Assembly: GCF_029407905.1 (NCBI RefSeq)
Contig: NC_073634.1
Location: 23,635,501-23,699,500 of the forward strand
DNA length: 64,000 bases
Source: Bubalus kerabau
Lineage: Eukaryota > Chordata > Mammalia > Artiodactyla > Bovidae
Direction: 5' to 3'
Under the pieces are notes generated by a model. That model was not told where the DNA came from, ran no database searches, and worked only from the letters and a program-made list of their open reading frames with translations. Made by a program: the position numbers and the translations under genes. Positions 10,791 through 23,561 of the stretch are shown here, piece after piece (the stretch's first letter is position 1; the number at the start of each line of letters is the position of its first letter).

Positions 10791-12215
10791 CTACAGAAAA
10801 AAGGAAAAACATAGAATCATTTCTTATAAAATTTTACCAAAAATTACCTTAACAACTGAAGCATCCCTTACTCCCCAGAAACGATCCTTATCAAAAGTTA
10901 CAGCAACCAAATGGTTTACTACTAATCATAGTTATATCAAGAGCCTACTACATAAACCAGTAACACTCCCAACTCCTATACCAAGAATCTACATCCACTT
11001 GAGAAACTTACTCTATATATTGTCACCACAAGTAATAACACAGGGATTTTTAAGAAACAAAAGATGTATCAGGGTATACAGATCATAATTTTAAGCCAAG
11101 ATTGTATAATTAAAAGACCAAATAATTCACAGAATTTTTTATTCTTACATGCTTAGGTTTCTCAATTCAGCATTATTGATGCTTTGGGTCAGATAATTCT
11201 TAGCTGTACACACTTGTCCTATGTATTACAGGATGCTGAATAGCATGTCTGGTCTCTAAAAACTAAATACCAATGGTATTAACTTCCTCCCCAAAACTGT
11301 GACAACCTAAAATGTCTCCAAATATCGGCAAATGCCATTTGGGTGGCAAAATTACCCCAGTTCAGAAAAACAGATATAGGCCAAATAAAGTACATTTTAT
11401 CATATACAAAAAATGACACCATAACCTGTCTAAATATTTCATAAACGTAATCACTTGAGCCAGACAAGACTGAGGCTGAATCAGTATAAACCCACTAACA
11501 GTAAGACGCACCAGTGATGCTTTCATATAAGGGAAGACTCACACACGGATGAGCAAACAGGGTGGAGTCATTCTTACCTACTTTAACACAGCTAACCAAG
11601 TAACACTATGTCAACTTATAAACCACTTATTTCAAAACAGAAACTATCTAAAATTAGCTTTTTTTCTTTTAAATCTCTGTAATGTCAAGACTCCAAAGAA
11701 GCAATATCAAACTATGCTTCTCAAATAACTCCACCCAGATTAATTTCTGACTTAATATTCTGCATCTAGCATTTAAAGGTAATGAAAAAACATGAGGGAG
11801 AGACATAATAAATTCTGAAACTTTTCTATGAATCAAAAATGAACAATAGCAGGTCTAACTTCAACTTGTAATATACTCCCCCCCACACACACAACCAACA
11901 ATATGGCAGTAGTTTATGATGTATACAAGAAGTTTACATGACCATCTCAACTCTGGAAATTAACACCTAATTAAGAGAAATGTTATTAACTTCTTTAAGT
12001 AAAAATTCTAAGAATCAATCTATAATCATTTGTTCTATTTCCTATCTTATAAACTGCTACTGTTAAGTTGGTAATGACTCTACCATAAATTAGTTTCAAT
12101 TCCGCTGGATCTGTTGCTAAAAATGAGTTTGGCATAATGTCCTTATGTCTTCAGAAATACAAGATGACAGCTTTTCACAGATAAATTTCTTTTAATGATA
12201 AAATACTTAATTTAC
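10791..12215 (-). other. ATL2: Intron, no recognised content
   Basis: 1,425 bp of AT-rich intron. A short C-rich and CA stretch lies at about 11877-11895. No ruminant retroposon is visible. Confidence 0.7.
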
Positions 12216-12272
12216 CTGAAATGGTTTCTGGTAGATTTCTTCCATTGCAAGTCTGCCGTATTCTGTAAATAA
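12216..12272 (-). CDS. ATL2: ATL2 exon, GTPase domain
   Basis: 57 nt, phase 0-0, 19 codons: LFTEYGRLAMEEIYQKPFQ (residues about 219-237). The acceptor is TTTAATAG and the donor GTAAAT. A second AG (TTTACAG) lies 10 nt inside the exon; using it would break the frame to the upstream exon, so the outer AG was chosen. Confidence 0.97.
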
Positions 12273-12571
12273 CTATTAAATCAAATTATTTAAAATAATG
12301 CCCCCAAAGACGTTGAAAGAAGACATCTGTAAAGCTGTTCTATATCAGACCACTAGATGTCAGGGCCTTTAAAATCATTTGAAAGCCAAGCATTTAATTT
12401 TTTAAGACCAAGTATACATTAAAATTTCTTTTAGTTAAGAAATCATGTATCTGTTTAAAATCATATAATAGTCAATCTTCTTATAATATTATAGATTCTT
12501 GGTGTAAAGTAACAATAATGTAGGAATTAAACTTTCAATACTGTGGCATACATTCTTTGAGACATACATAC
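12273..12571 (-). other. ATL2: Short intron
   Basis: 299 bp of AT-rich sequence between two small GTPase-domain exons. Nothing is recognised in it. Confidence 0.7.
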
Positions 12572-12622
12572 TTGCAAGTGTTGAAGATCATCTTCCTGAA
12601 TATTTTGAGACAAATTATATAC
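12572..12622 (-). CDS. ATL2: ATL2 exon, GTPase domain
   Basis: 51 nt, phase 0-0, 17 codons: VYNLSQNIQEDDLQHLQ (residues about 202-218). The acceptor is TTTTAACAG and the donor GTATGT. Highly conserved among atlastins; it directly follows the switch II region. Confidence 0.98.
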
Positions 12623-13347
12623 CTGTTAAAACAGAATTTGGTTTTCATTAGTGCTTTACTTTGAATACCCATCTGTGTATAACTTTACTTGTGGAAATGA
12701 AGGCTATTTTATACCTGAACACATATGAATGACTCGATCATTATCTTAACTGGTGATGAAAAGGATTTCTTTTTCCCTAACTATAAAACATTAAGGGGGG
12801 AGCAGTGGTGGTAAACTATGTAAAAATCATGAATACGTGCATATGGGGCCAAGAGAGCAGCAGACCTTTTTTTTAAAGTATATGTAGTATACTTATATTG
12901 TACATTTACATACTTACACTTAGGTGGTAAGTTTCTTTAATGTTACACCATGTTTTTTTTTTTTTTCTTAAGTATAGGATTTCCCCAATTATTTTTCTAA
13001 GTGAATGGATAGGAAGGGCATAGTTCTACAAAGATCAAATTCCTCCTTGGAGCATTCACAATATATAGTTTATAGTTACTCATGGGTGCCTCAACTACCA
13101 TTGACTCTAATATGATTATCTTTTTACTTAAGTAAACTCAGTCTAAATAACACGAAAATTTCACCAGACTGTAGTAGCTGTTTAAAAAAAAAACAAACAC
13201 AACAGCAGGTGGCACTCTTGCCCTTTCCACAAATTTTTAGGAGGCTTTCCAAGCCACACAGACCAGAGCTGATAATGGTAAGTTAAGTAAGTAAGTATAA
13301 ATATAAAATAGGCTAAGTTTTCAAACTGAATACAATGACATATAATT

Positions 13348-13553
13348 TCTTGTATGCTAAGTCACTTCAGTCGTTTCGGATTCTGTGTGATCCTATGGAC
13401 TATAGCCCGCCCGGCTCTTCTGTCCATGGGACTCTCCAGGCAAGAATACTGGAGTGGACATCCCTCTCCACGGGATCTTCCTAACCCAGGGATTGAATCC
13501 GGTCTCCTGCATTGCAGGCAGATTCTTTACCATATGAGCCACCAGGGAAGGTC
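13348..13553 (-). mobile_element. Bov-tA SINE
   Basis: Starts CTAAGTCACTTCAGTCG and ends ATGAGCCACCAGGGAAGG. It is flanked by TATAATTTCTT at about 13341 and 13556, a probable 11-bp target-site duplication. Confidence 0.92.
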
Positions 13554-14390
13554 TTATAATTTCTTAAGTGATTTCTTAAGTGCCTTTGGTTGGATTTTTT
13601 TTTGCCTGTTTGAAAGAACCCCCATTATATCGAAAAAAAAATCTTAAAAATTGCTAATTTAAAAACTGATTATATTTGAAAAGTAGCTTTTCAAAAGAAT
13701 TATATTATACATTTTATAGCTTCTTTATTTGAAAATTACTAATGTTTTTGCACATATTTTTGAAGGAATGTGAAAAATGCACAGTTATCAAAAACAGAAT
13801 TTTAGAACTAGAAGGAGCATTGAAGGAGCATCTGACCCTAACTTTGTATTGTCCATGGGTAAAACTGAGACCCTTTGGGTCCAGTTTGGGTCCAGAATCC
13901 TGTTTGCTGAAAAACATGGAGAACTCATGGCTCCTGACCCCTTTTCTCTCCTCAGTCCCCAAGTCTGGGGAAGGAGTGTTCAGCAGTTCAGTGGGAGATG
14001 GACCAATGTGACCTGGCATTCTGGAAATGGAATGGTATGGGTGGGGGCAGGGGAAAGGTAAGAAGAACTGCGTTTGCGACCTAATATCTATGGAGCATCA
14101 TTCAGGGTACCTTCTGAAACCATTATACTCTAGAATGGAGCCGCAAGTACCTCATCCATGCAGAATTTTAGAGGCTTTGCGAAAAATCTGGAAAGTGCCA
14201 CTGGCCAGTGGGAATTAAAGGGATGTGTCTTGGGACTGGAGCTGTGCTTAGGGAGGATAATGAACAGTCAGACTTGACTACCTACCTACCCACCATGCAG
14301 GCTTCTGAGTGGATGCAGGCAGCACCCCAGAGCCCCAAAATTCCACCATTAGGGATTGCTCCTTTTTGTGAGAGGGGCATGAAGGTCATT

Positions 14391-14512
14391 TGGAAAAGGA
14401 AATGGCAACCCTCTCCAGTATTCTTGCCTGGAGAATTCCATGGACAGAGGAGCCTGGCAGGCTACAGTCCATGGGGTCGCAAAGAGTCGAACACAACTGA
14501 GTGACTATCACT
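14391..14512 (+). mobile_element. BovA SINE monomer fragment
   Basis: Head-less monomer containing CCAGTATTCTTGCCTGGAGA and GGGGTCGCAAAGAGTCGAAC, ending in CAACTGAGTGACTATCAC. Confidence 0.9.
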
Positions 14513-15189
14513 CACTCAAGTACTCGCAAGAAAGAGAAACTGGAGAGAAGATTCACTAGGTACAGTCCTTCTGAATCAAATCTTTTAAGAGGTCAACTAG
14601 GCCACCAAAGGAGAAAAGTAGTAGGTGTCCATAGTTGCAGCCTCTGCTAAGAAATAACATATCTAAGAAAATAGGGTTACTCCAAATATAGAACAAGCTA
14701 TTCTAACCACAAAAAAATGCCGATCCAACTTAATCACTTGGAGGTCAAGAAAATAAACAGCCACTATAAGCCAGCAAACTTAAAATGATTTTCTCAGCTA
14801 ACTCCAAACAGGTACTTACAAAGGAATTAATGATTGAGGTGGTTAAACTCTATTTAAACTTAAAATCTGAGAGCATGACCAACCTATTCTCACTGATATG
14901 GGCCTTAGCATTTAGAAAATAGGCCCAGATCCTTTCATTGTCAGGGCCAGGTTATAAACAGCAAAGAGAAAAGATTTGTTTACTGTAGACCATTAGTACC
15001 TAGTATACCGTGCTGTACTTAGTATACCACACTGTACTTAACAAGATGCTCAACAATTATTTTTTGAAAAAATAAATGACAAAGGGATCAATCTGTCCTT
15101 AGCCTATCAATCATATAACTTATATAATAAGGAAGGACAGAAATCTGGCCTCAAGAATCAGGAAAGACACAATAATAAAAAATAATTTC

Positions 15190-15317
15190 AGGGACTTCCC
15201 TACAAGTTCAGTGATTAAGACTCTGTGCTCCCAAGACAGGGGGAATGGGTTCGATCCCTGGTTAGGGAACTAAGATCCCAAATGCCAGTCAGTTCGGCCT
15301 TAAAAAACAACAAAAAA
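15190..15317 (+). mobile_element. tRNA-type ruminant SINE (CHR-like)
   Basis: Begins GGGACTTCCCTACAAGTTCA and carries a B-box-like GGTTCGATCCCTGGTTAGGG. Ends in an A-rich tail at about 15300-15317. Confidence 0.8.
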
Positions 15318-16818
15318 TTAATCTTTTTGATTATTTAGTTTACAAAGCGCTTTTTTATGCATTATCGCATTTGGATTTCATTTCTGACTGCACACAAAAC
15401 CACATTATGAGACAGTCAAGCAAAGCAAGAATTTTCATTTTACAATAAGAAAGTGGCTTTAAGTTTCCAAAATTAGGCCTCTCACTATCATAAAGTTAAA
15501 TAAACAAGAGAACACCACGGTATATAAGTTTTAGGACAGAGAGCTTATAATTTAAAGCAAGTCAGAGAGTCAGCTAATCTGAAGGGCTGTGATAATACAA
15601 ACGCAAAGATGTATTTTCTGGTTGCCTCAGGAAAATGGCAGCTGTGCCACCCTGTAAGATCGGAGGAAAAAAAGTAGAACAAATTGGAAAAGAGAGATTC
15701 TGAGGGTCCCCAATAACATCATTTAGTTTATAGAGACAGATATTTCCATCCCTATAATAAAAAGAAGCCCCTTCTCTTTTATCTCATAATAATATCCAAA
15801 AGTTGTTTCCACTGACAGCTAAATACTTCGAATTGAGGAAGGAGATGGGAACTTTAATTGAGACAAGTCATACATTCCAGATACTAATAGAAAGCACAAA
15901 AACCAAGACACTGTGACGGTATCATCTATAATCTCTCATCAGTAAGAAATATTTCTTACCTCAGAAGAGGCACATACTTTTTAAAATATTTGCAAATATG
16001 TATCTCGAAACATCACCACCAGCTGGACCTAACCACCATACTTCAATAATTCTTTTTTCAGCCAAAGAAGTATCAACCACAGATGAGCTCATAAAAGGGA
16101 AAGTAAAAAAATACAAAATGACCTGTGGTGGTTTAATTCAGTCCAATCAGTCTAAATTATACAGAGAAAAGATGGCCTAGCTCAAAGAGACTAGAACTTG
16201 ACAAAACACCAAACATACCTAGGGTATAGCATAAGTGAAAAGAGAAAAGAATTTTACTTCTTTCTAAGTGAAACAGGTGCTATCCTAGATTATATAAACA
16301 TCACTTAGGTTTCCTAAGTTAAATATGACCCTAGTTTATTATATAAACATACCTCCATTCATTCAAATAATCAAGTACTAGTTGCCATGCACATCAAGTA
16401 GAAAACTAAATTTAATTACTTGGTTTTGCTGTTTGGTTGATTTAGCCAAAAAATAAAAATATACTCTACATTTTACTGTATCTGGCGGCCACAGTATCAA
16501 CTGAATATCCTAGAATTCAATTAAGGATAATATACAATAATATATACTTCTTAAAAAAAAAAAAAGAGCATTGATGCTACAACAAAATACCAAAGGCATT
16601 GGCTGTTGGTTCACTGCTTCCCTGGTAAGCACTTAAAAGTACGAAATTTCACATTATAAGCCAGGACAGCAAGCACAGAAATGTAAGTGAGCGATAAGAA
16701 ATGTGAATAGTTTCTCTAATTTTAATCCTTCTTTTCTTCAATCAAACGGCATTCTGAGGAAGAGCAAAGGTACTAGAGTTCTGTGAACTGATCATGCTGG
16801 AGCATCCCTGCGTCTCAC

Positions 16819-16923
16819 CTGAACAGAACTAGTCATGGTGCTCAGAGCAAACACTGTGGCACAATCCTTGATCGTCGACTGGCTGTCAAAGGCACCCTGG
16901 GTATCCATTAGCAGCACAGCCAC
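16819..16923 (-). CDS. ATL2: ATL2 exon with G3 (DTQG) motif
   Basis: 105 nt, phase 0-0, 35 codons: [35 protein letters not shown] (residues about 167-201). The acceptor is TTCCTAG and the donor GTGAGA. It carries the DxxG motif (DTQG, residues 173-176) that senses the gamma phosphate and magnesium, followed by switch II. The motif is intact. Confidence 0.98.
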
Positions 16924-17155
16924 CTAGGAATTAAAAGTTAGAAATACTAAGTAAAAACTCACCAACAATGATTTAAAATGGTTACTATAAAAACCAGTAA
17001 TTCAGTCAAGAAAAGTACATATCTCACACATTTTGACATAATAGTCCACGTGTTTAAGTCATCGGATAATAAGATAAGAGTTCTGCATTGTTTTGCTCAA
17101 GAAATAAGGAAGAAAAAATAGTTAAAAAAAAAAAAAACTATAAAAAGAATTTTAC

Positions 17156-17290
17156 TTTTGTTCCATTAGGTCTCTCGATCACAAACACTTCATTCCAGAC
17201 TTGTATGCCTGTTGTTTCTCTTTCGCAACCACCTCGCCATGTAAAGCCAGTCAATGGTTCATTGTTTCCACCAATCCAACTCTGAGAATC
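17156..17290 (-). CDS. ATL2: ATL2 exon with switch I
   Basis: 135 nt, phase 0-0, 45 codons: DSQSWIGGNNEPLTGFTWRG, GCERETTGIQVWNEVFVIER, PNGTK (residues about 122-166). The acceptor is TTCAACAG and the donor GTAAAA. Switch I Thr (T147 in ERETTG) is present. VIERPNGTK has Glu where I recall Asp in human and mouse, a conservative change. The donor is weaker than the family average because it lacks G at +5. Confidence 0.97.
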
Positions 17291-17879
17291 CTGTTGAAAT
17301 CAAGCATAAATATAAAACACACAAAAATAAGAACTCAAAAGGAATGTAGGAAATCACCCACTCTTTACAACACTGTAAATCAACTACACTTTAATAAAAA
17401 TTTTAGGAAAACAAGAAAGAAATCATCCACTCCTTATTTTATAGATAAGGACGGTACATCCAGGCAGATAAAATACTGTAACATTATACAAGTAGTTACA
17501 AAAACAAATCCCACATCCTTCACAGAGGGACCTGAACCTTCTCAAATCTGCTCCCATTTTCACACTCTAGGCTTCTAGATAAGTGGGGTCACACCCACTT
17601 TTCCCACTTTGGAAAGACTTCCTATGTTCAAAATCATAAAAATAAGATACCAGCTATTTTGACACCTCCTTCTACAAAACCAAGTTCCAGACAGAACGAC
17701 TGTCAAAACAGCACTGCTCTCTTAGAATAGCTTATATACTAAAATGTTTTCACACTGCCTTAATTTTCTCTTTAAAAAACATCAACTTTAAAAATAACCA
17801 CAAGACTTGTATAAAATCTGATTCAAACAATCCAACTGTAAGTCTTTTTCAAAACCAAAAGGGAAATCTGAATCCAGAC

Positions 17880-18120
17880 TGGGTATGGTATTAGATGGTG
17901 CTAAGTTGGGGTAAAGATGATTGTGTGAGGTAATAATGGCTTTGAGGTTGTACTACTAATAATAAAGTCTTATCTAGTTAAAATAAATAAGTAAAAGGGC
18001 AGAAAAGAAAACAGATGAAATAAGACCAGGAAAATGTTGGCAGGTACACTGGAGTTCATTATACTCTACTATTTTGGGGTATATTTAAATTTTTTTATAA
18101 TAAAATGTTTTAGCACATAC
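17880..18120 (+). mobile_element. L1 3'-end fragment (ancient)
   Basis: A diverged stretch ending ATACTCTACTATTTTGGGGT then T-rich and AATAAAATG sequence resembles the last part of an old L1 element. Confidence 0.45.
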
Positions 18121-18486
18121 ATTACAGGACTAAACTGTTGTAATATTATAAAATTATATGAAATTTAATATACCATAGGCTAATTTATCTAGAAAATTAA
18201 ATCTAGAATATGATAAATGAGTTAACTTTGACATATATTAAGAGCCCTCTACTTTAAGTATATTTAAAGCCCATATACCCTTTTCTCAAAGTACCTCCCC
18301 TCAAAGGAAAAATTCCTTTGTTTCAGAAATACTTCTAATAAGCTTTACTACATAGTCCAAAATAGATAACAAAGGTCCCATTAGGGGTGGAGAAAGATGT
18401 ATAAGGTAGACTTAATGAGGAAAAGGCGGGAGACAAAAGTATTGCCCAAATTATCACTACTTAATATGAAGATCAGTCTTAAACAT

Positions 18487-18526
18487 CAGTGGGCTTCCCT
18501 GTGGCTCAGATGGTAAAACACAAACC
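18487..18526 (+). mobile_element. Bov-tA head fragment
   Basis: Only about 40 bp of the tRNA-like head remain: GGGCTTCCCTGTGGCTCAGA followed by TGGTAAAACAC. Confidence 0.6.
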
Positions 18527-18559
18527 ATCTATAATTATTATTCCACAGAACTCCATCCC

Positions 18560-19620
18560 CAGTTGTTACCAATCCTATCACTTACAAAATTCTCTTGGAC
18601 TCTCTTCACTTTCAGTATCTTCAACTTAAGACCCTCATCCTCTGCTGGTCACAAGGCTGACACATGGTACAGCTCTATCTATACTATATACTACAGACTT
18701 GTGCTTCAGGAAGCACCCTTCACAGGGATCAGGGGATTAACAGTACACCCTAGATAAGCCCAGTTATGGTCTTGCACTGACTAGACTTTTTAGATGCTCC
18801 AAATCACCTTGAACCTCCCTGTTGTACCCTCCAACCCATCCTTCCTAACTGTCACTTAATGTTCTCAACAAGAAATCTAAAATCATGCCATGGTCCCACT
18901 AAAAAGCCATCTGTGGCTCCCCATTTCTTTACAGGACCATCTGGAGACGTGCTGTATACAATCCACCTTTAATTTACATTCCCTATCTCTGCTCCTTATG
19001 TCCCCCCAACACACACACCTCTTTCAGTTTGTCCCACAACAAAAAAGGTCAATAATCCCAAATACATAGGTTGCTTAGCATCTCTATACCTTTGCTCCAT
19101 CTGCTCTCAGCCTGGACTGAGTGGGTGGTCAGGAAAAGAAACTCCAACTTTTCTGAACTCTTAAAGCCTATTATTGACACTTCAGGTGGCTCCCTTTAAA
19201 CGGCTTTGCACTGCAGTTCTTGTGTAAGTATTGCGAGCACGGGCTATAAACCCCATCTGATTTACAAAACTGTTTCTACCAAAATGCCTTCCATATTCTA
19301 GGTCCTCACACATAGCACCTCATTCCCCAAAAGTGTCAAAGTGATATTTAATGATCTGATTCAACCTACGCAAGTAACTTAAAAGAATTTATCCTAATAG
19401 AGAAATCTACTTTTATTCTACATATTACTTTTTACTTAATTACTTAATTTTACTTATTTTTTTTCCCTAACTCTTCTATGAGAATTTAAGTTCCATGAAG
19501 AAAAAAAGTTTTGTCATTTTTTTTCCTCTCAAAACACAGGATAGTATCCCCAGAACATAGAATAGTGCCTGGCTCGCAGTAGGTACTCAAAATATTTGCT
19601 CAATAAATATGTTAAATTTT
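18560..19620 (+). mobile_element. L2 LINE, ancient
   Basis: Low-level similarity to L2 3' sequence: CTGTGGCTCCCCATTTCTTT and AAAATCATGCCATGGTCCC in the body. The usual L2 ending is clearer near 19550-19610 (ATAGTGCCTGGCTCGCAGTA, then CTCAATAAATATG). Extent is approximate. Confidence 0.6.
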
Positions 19621-19898
19621 TAAAATTAGTAAGCTTCAACATGTTCCTTTTTGCACATGGGTAAGAGATGGAAGAAATAAAATCCTTTCAATCACTGCTA
19701 GAAATAATACATGAATAAGAGTAAAACTAAATTTTAAAAAGTACAGATGACTGAAATCATAAGCTAAGTAAGATGCTTGTTAACCTTACTATCTCCAAAA
19801 GAACTTTAAAAAGAATTGGTGTCTCATTAAAAAAGATGTACTAACTATATATTATCTCTTCTTGGTTTACCCTGTAATGGAAATGTTTACTAAATTGC

Positions 19899-21100
19899 TA
19901 TTGTTCAGTCACTAAGTCGCCCAACTCTTTGTGACTCCATCCACTACAGCACATCAGGTTTTCCTGTCCTTCACTATCTCCTGGACGTTGCTCAAACTCA
20001 TGTCATTGGGCTGGTGATGCCATTCAACCATCTCATCCTCTGTTGCCCACTTCTCCTCTTGCCCTCAGTCTTTCCCAGCATCAGACAGAGTCTTTTCCAA
20101 TGAGTCGGCTCTTCACATTAGATGGCCAAAGTACTGAAGCTCCAGCTTCACCATTAGTCCTTCAATGAACGTTCAGGGTTGATTTCCTTTAGGATTGACT
20201 GGTTTGACTCCTTGATCTTCAAGGGACTCTCAAGAGTCTTCTCCATCACCACAGTTCGAAAGCATCAATTCTTCAGCAATCAACTGTAGCCCGCCAGGCT
20301 CCTCTGTCCATGTGATTCTCCAGGCAAGAATACTGTAGTGGGTTCCCATTTCCCCTCTAGGGTATCTTCCCAACCCAGCGATCAAACCTAGGTCTCCTGC
20401 ACCGCCGGCAGGTCCTTTACATTTGAGCCACCACAGCTTTGACTATACGGACCTTGGTTGACAAAGTGATGTCTCTGTTTTTTAATACACTGTCTAGGTT
20501 TGTCACAGCTTTCCTTCCAAGGAGCAAGCATCTTTTAATTTCATGGCTGCAATTACCATCTGCAGTGATTTTGGAGCCCGAGAAAATAAAGTCTATCAAT
20601 ATTTCCACTTTTTTTCCATTTATTTGCCATGAAGTGATGGGACTGGATGCCATGATTTACTTTTTTGAATGTTGAGTTTTAAGCCAGCTTTTTTAACTCT
20701 TCTCTTTCACCCTCATCAAGACACTCTTTAGTTCCTCTTAGCTTTCTGCCATTAGAGTGATATCATCTGCATATCTGAAGTTGTTGATATTTCTCCTGGC
20801 AATCTTGAATCCAGCTTGTGTGCTTCCTTCAGCCAGGCATTTCACATGATGCACTCTGAATAGAAGTTAAATAAGCAGGGTGACAATATACAGCCTTGAC
20901 ATATTTCTTCCCTAATTTTGAACTGGTCCATTACTCCACATCCAGTTCTAACTGTTGTTTCTTGACCTGTACACAGGTTTCTCAGGAGGCAGGTAAAGTG
21001 GTCTGGGATTCCCATCTTGTTAAGAATTTTCCAGAGTTTGTTGTGATCCATACAGTCAAAGGCTTTAGCGTAGTCAATGACGCAGAAGTACTAAATTGAT
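19899..21100 (-). mobile_element. BovB LINE, 5'-truncated, interrupted
   Basis: Antisense BovB of about 1.05 kb. Minus-strand remains of the reverse transcriptase include MDHNKLWKILNKMGIPDHF and GCILSPCLFNFYSECIM (20842-21051) and HEIKRCLLLGRKAVTNLDS (20417-20653). A Bov-tA lies inside it at 20282-20436 and some BovB bases at the junction are missing. No intact ORF. Confidence 0.9.
20282..20436 (-). mobile_element. Bov-tA SINE nested in BovB
   Basis: Antisense SINE from AACTGTAGCCCGCCAGGCTC to TTTACATTTGAGCCACCAC. BovB sequence resumes immediately after with AGCTTTGACTATACGG. Confidence 0.88.
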
Positions 21101-21235
21101 CAGTCAATAAAGAATGAGAGAAAAGGTAAATCAGAGAACCTAATTAAAACCAGTTAAGTTTTGACATTTCAAAACATGAAATTAAGTCTTGTTATTTCTC
21201 TAACATACTGAACACTGGTAAATTTAATATAGTCA

Positions 21236-21345
21236 TTCAACAAATATTTATTGAACCCCTACTGTGTGCCAGCCACTGTTCTAGATTCAAGGGACAGAGC
21301 AGTGAAAAAGAACAAACATCTCTGCCCTCAGGAGGACGCTAATGA
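21236..21345 (+). repeat. Ancient interspersed repeat, family uncertain
   Basis: The text CAAATATTTATTGAACCCCT then ACTGTGTGCCAGCCACTGTT and GACAGAGCAGTGAAAAAGA is a common ancient mammalian repeat 3' end, probably L1M or a MIR-like family. Confidence 0.5.
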
Positions 21346-21716
21346 ATTCGAGAAGGAGCCTCGCTCATAACAGATACGGTCTGCTGTCATGAGTAGAAGC
21401 AAACTTAAGAACCTGAAAAACAGTAACCTGATACCATTTATTAATACAGGGACAAAAACTAAAAATTTTAAAAATTATCTTAATCCTCCAGTTCAAAAAA
21501 AAAAGCTTACTGAATAAGTCCCAGTTGCAAAAGGCATCTCAGCTGAAAAGACTTGAACTTTGAATGTAGTCAAATATTATAGTGAACAAACAGAAATCCT
21601 TGCCAAAAAGACTCACCAATGTAATTATCAACAATAAAGAACCCCTACCTGCTCTAAACAATAAGAAACAAATTCTTATTTCACCATAGGAAAGATAACA
21701 TTCTCTAGCAATGGAG

Positions 21717-22268
21717 ATTGGAGAAGGCAATGGCACCCCACTCCAGTACTCCTGCCTGGAAAATCCTATGGACGGAGGAGCCTGGTGGGCTGCAATCCAT
21801 GGGGTCGCTAAGAGTCGGGCACGACTGAGCAACTTCACTTTCACTTTGCATTTTCATGCATTGGAGAAGGAAATGACAACCCACTCTGGTGTTCTTGCCT
21901 GGAGAATCCCAGGGACGGGGGAGCCTGGTGGGCTGCCATCTCTGGGGTCGCACAGAGTCGGACACGACTGAAGCAACTTAGCAGCAGCAGCAGCAATGGA
22001 AAAGGCAATGGCACCCCACTCCAGTACTCTTGCCTGGTAAACCCCATGGACGGAGGAGCCTGGTAGGCTGCAGTCCATGGGGTCACCAGGGGTCAGACAC
22101 AACTGAGCGACTTCACTTTCACTTTTCACTTTCATGCACTGGAGAAGGAAATGGCAACCCACTCCAGTGTCCTTGCCTGGAGAATCCCAAGGACGGAGGA
22201 GCCTGGTGGGCTGCCGTCTATGGGGTCACACAGAGTCGCACACAACTGAAGCAACTCAGCAGCAGCAG
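21717..22268 (+). mobile_element. Two Bov-A2 SINEs in direct tandem (four BovA monomers)
   Basis: Monomers begin near 21720, 21862, 21998 and 22139, each with an ACTCCAGT...TTGCCTGG core and a GGGGTCRC...CAGA end. The pairs at 21717-21990 and 21995-22268 each end in GCAACTYAGCAGCAGCAGC. The order long monomer, short monomer, AGC tail is the Bov-A2 structure, repeated twice. Confidence 0.9.
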
Positions 22269-22859
22269 CAACAAAGTGAAACAAAAGTTAGGTAAATTTG
22301 CACATTGAGTTGGTAGTCCAGCCAGGTCTCCTAACTTCAACAATGGGCATGCCAGAAGATAAAGGTGCATTGAGAAGCCGTAACAACTCAACACAGCTAT
22401 AAGGAAAATGGACAGAAGGATGAAATTAAAGATCCAAGTAATTGTACAACAAAACAGCAGATCCTTCGAGCTATGAAGCATTCCCCATAAAAACATAACA
22501 GATAAAAATCTTAATTGTATAAACTAGTACCTAACTTAGGAGGTAGGTTATTAACACCAAACACCCAAACGATAGAATAAGCTAATATTAACATTCTGAC
22601 CACCAAGCATAACTTAAAAGAGTTTTCATTTGAATATGTAAGAATACTCTGCAAGTCCTAGAGCAAATTAAGAAACATTAGACTTTTAAAACAATTTTAA
22701 AACTGTCTAACATCTTACCCATCTCCTCATCCAACTCTTCCCTTTTGGGGCTGGACAGGCAGATAACATAATGACTGACCTAAGTCACAAGCTCAGACAA
22801 AGGACAACTATATCAACTTAGCTACACGCGAAAGAATAAGTTTAAATAATCTTTTTTTC

Positions 22860-23150
22860 TTATGATTCTGGTTAAAAGGTGACCTTGACCTGGAAGACAT
22901 GCTTAGTAAAATAAGCCAGATACAAAATAACAAAATTGTATGATTATACTTACATGAAATATCTAGAGCAGTTAAACTCATTGAGACAGAAAGTGGAAAA
23001 GCAGTTATCAGGGGCTGGAAGAAAGAGTTTATTGTGTACAGATCTTTAGTCTGGGAAAATGAAAAAGTTCTGGAAATGTATTGGTGGTGATGACTGCACA
23101 ATAATGTGAACAGTCTTAATGCCATTGAAATTGTACACTTAAAAGGGACT
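22860..23150 (+). mobile_element. L1 3'-region fragment
   Basis: GCTTAGTAAAATAAGCCAGA, TGTATGATTATACTTACATG and TTATCAGGGGCTGGAAGAA follow the standard order of the L1 ORF2 end and 3'UTR. Confidence 0.7.
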
Positions 23151-23561
23151 AAAAAGGGAAATTGTTATGTATTTTTTAACCACAATTTTTCAAGTGTACT
23201 TAAGTGCTACTAGAACAGGAAAGGGAAAACACTTCTAGTTATTGTGATGTTTGGTGTTGAGATCTGATTTTATAGCCTTCCACTGGACTTCCAGTCTCAG
23301 TGCTCCCATGTATAAAGCTAATATAAAAAAAGCATATCAGCCTCACAAGAAAAAGCTCAACATGAAAATCAATGACCTTTCTTTCTTTTTGATCAGAGAA
23401 TCAAGGTCACAGGGCAAATTGCACACTGAACTCTGGAGAGAGGCGGTTTACCAGAAGCAGAAACTGCTAGAGCAAACTGAAGAAAACACTTAAATTAATA
23501 TGGACAAACTGCTAAAAGCTAAAAGAAACTAGCTTGGGACCTAAGAGCTCTTCATTTTTAC

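Larger units (their letters stand above)
12623..16818 (-). other. ATL2: Intron with three SINE remnants
   Basis: 4,196 bp. It contains an antisense Bov-tA (13348-13553), a BovA fragment (14391-14512) and a tRNA-type SINE (15190-15317). At 15001-15040 there is an imperfect 20-bp tandem repeat around GTATACC. Overlapping open stretches at 13714-14218 have no recognised similarity. The rest is plain AT-rich intron. Confidence 0.7.

Noticed and set aside
12216..12262. Alternative acceptor TTTACAG inside the ATL2 exon
   Set aside because: Using it would drop L-F-T and one base and break frame with exon 12572-12622; the AG at 12273-12274 keeps the known protein.
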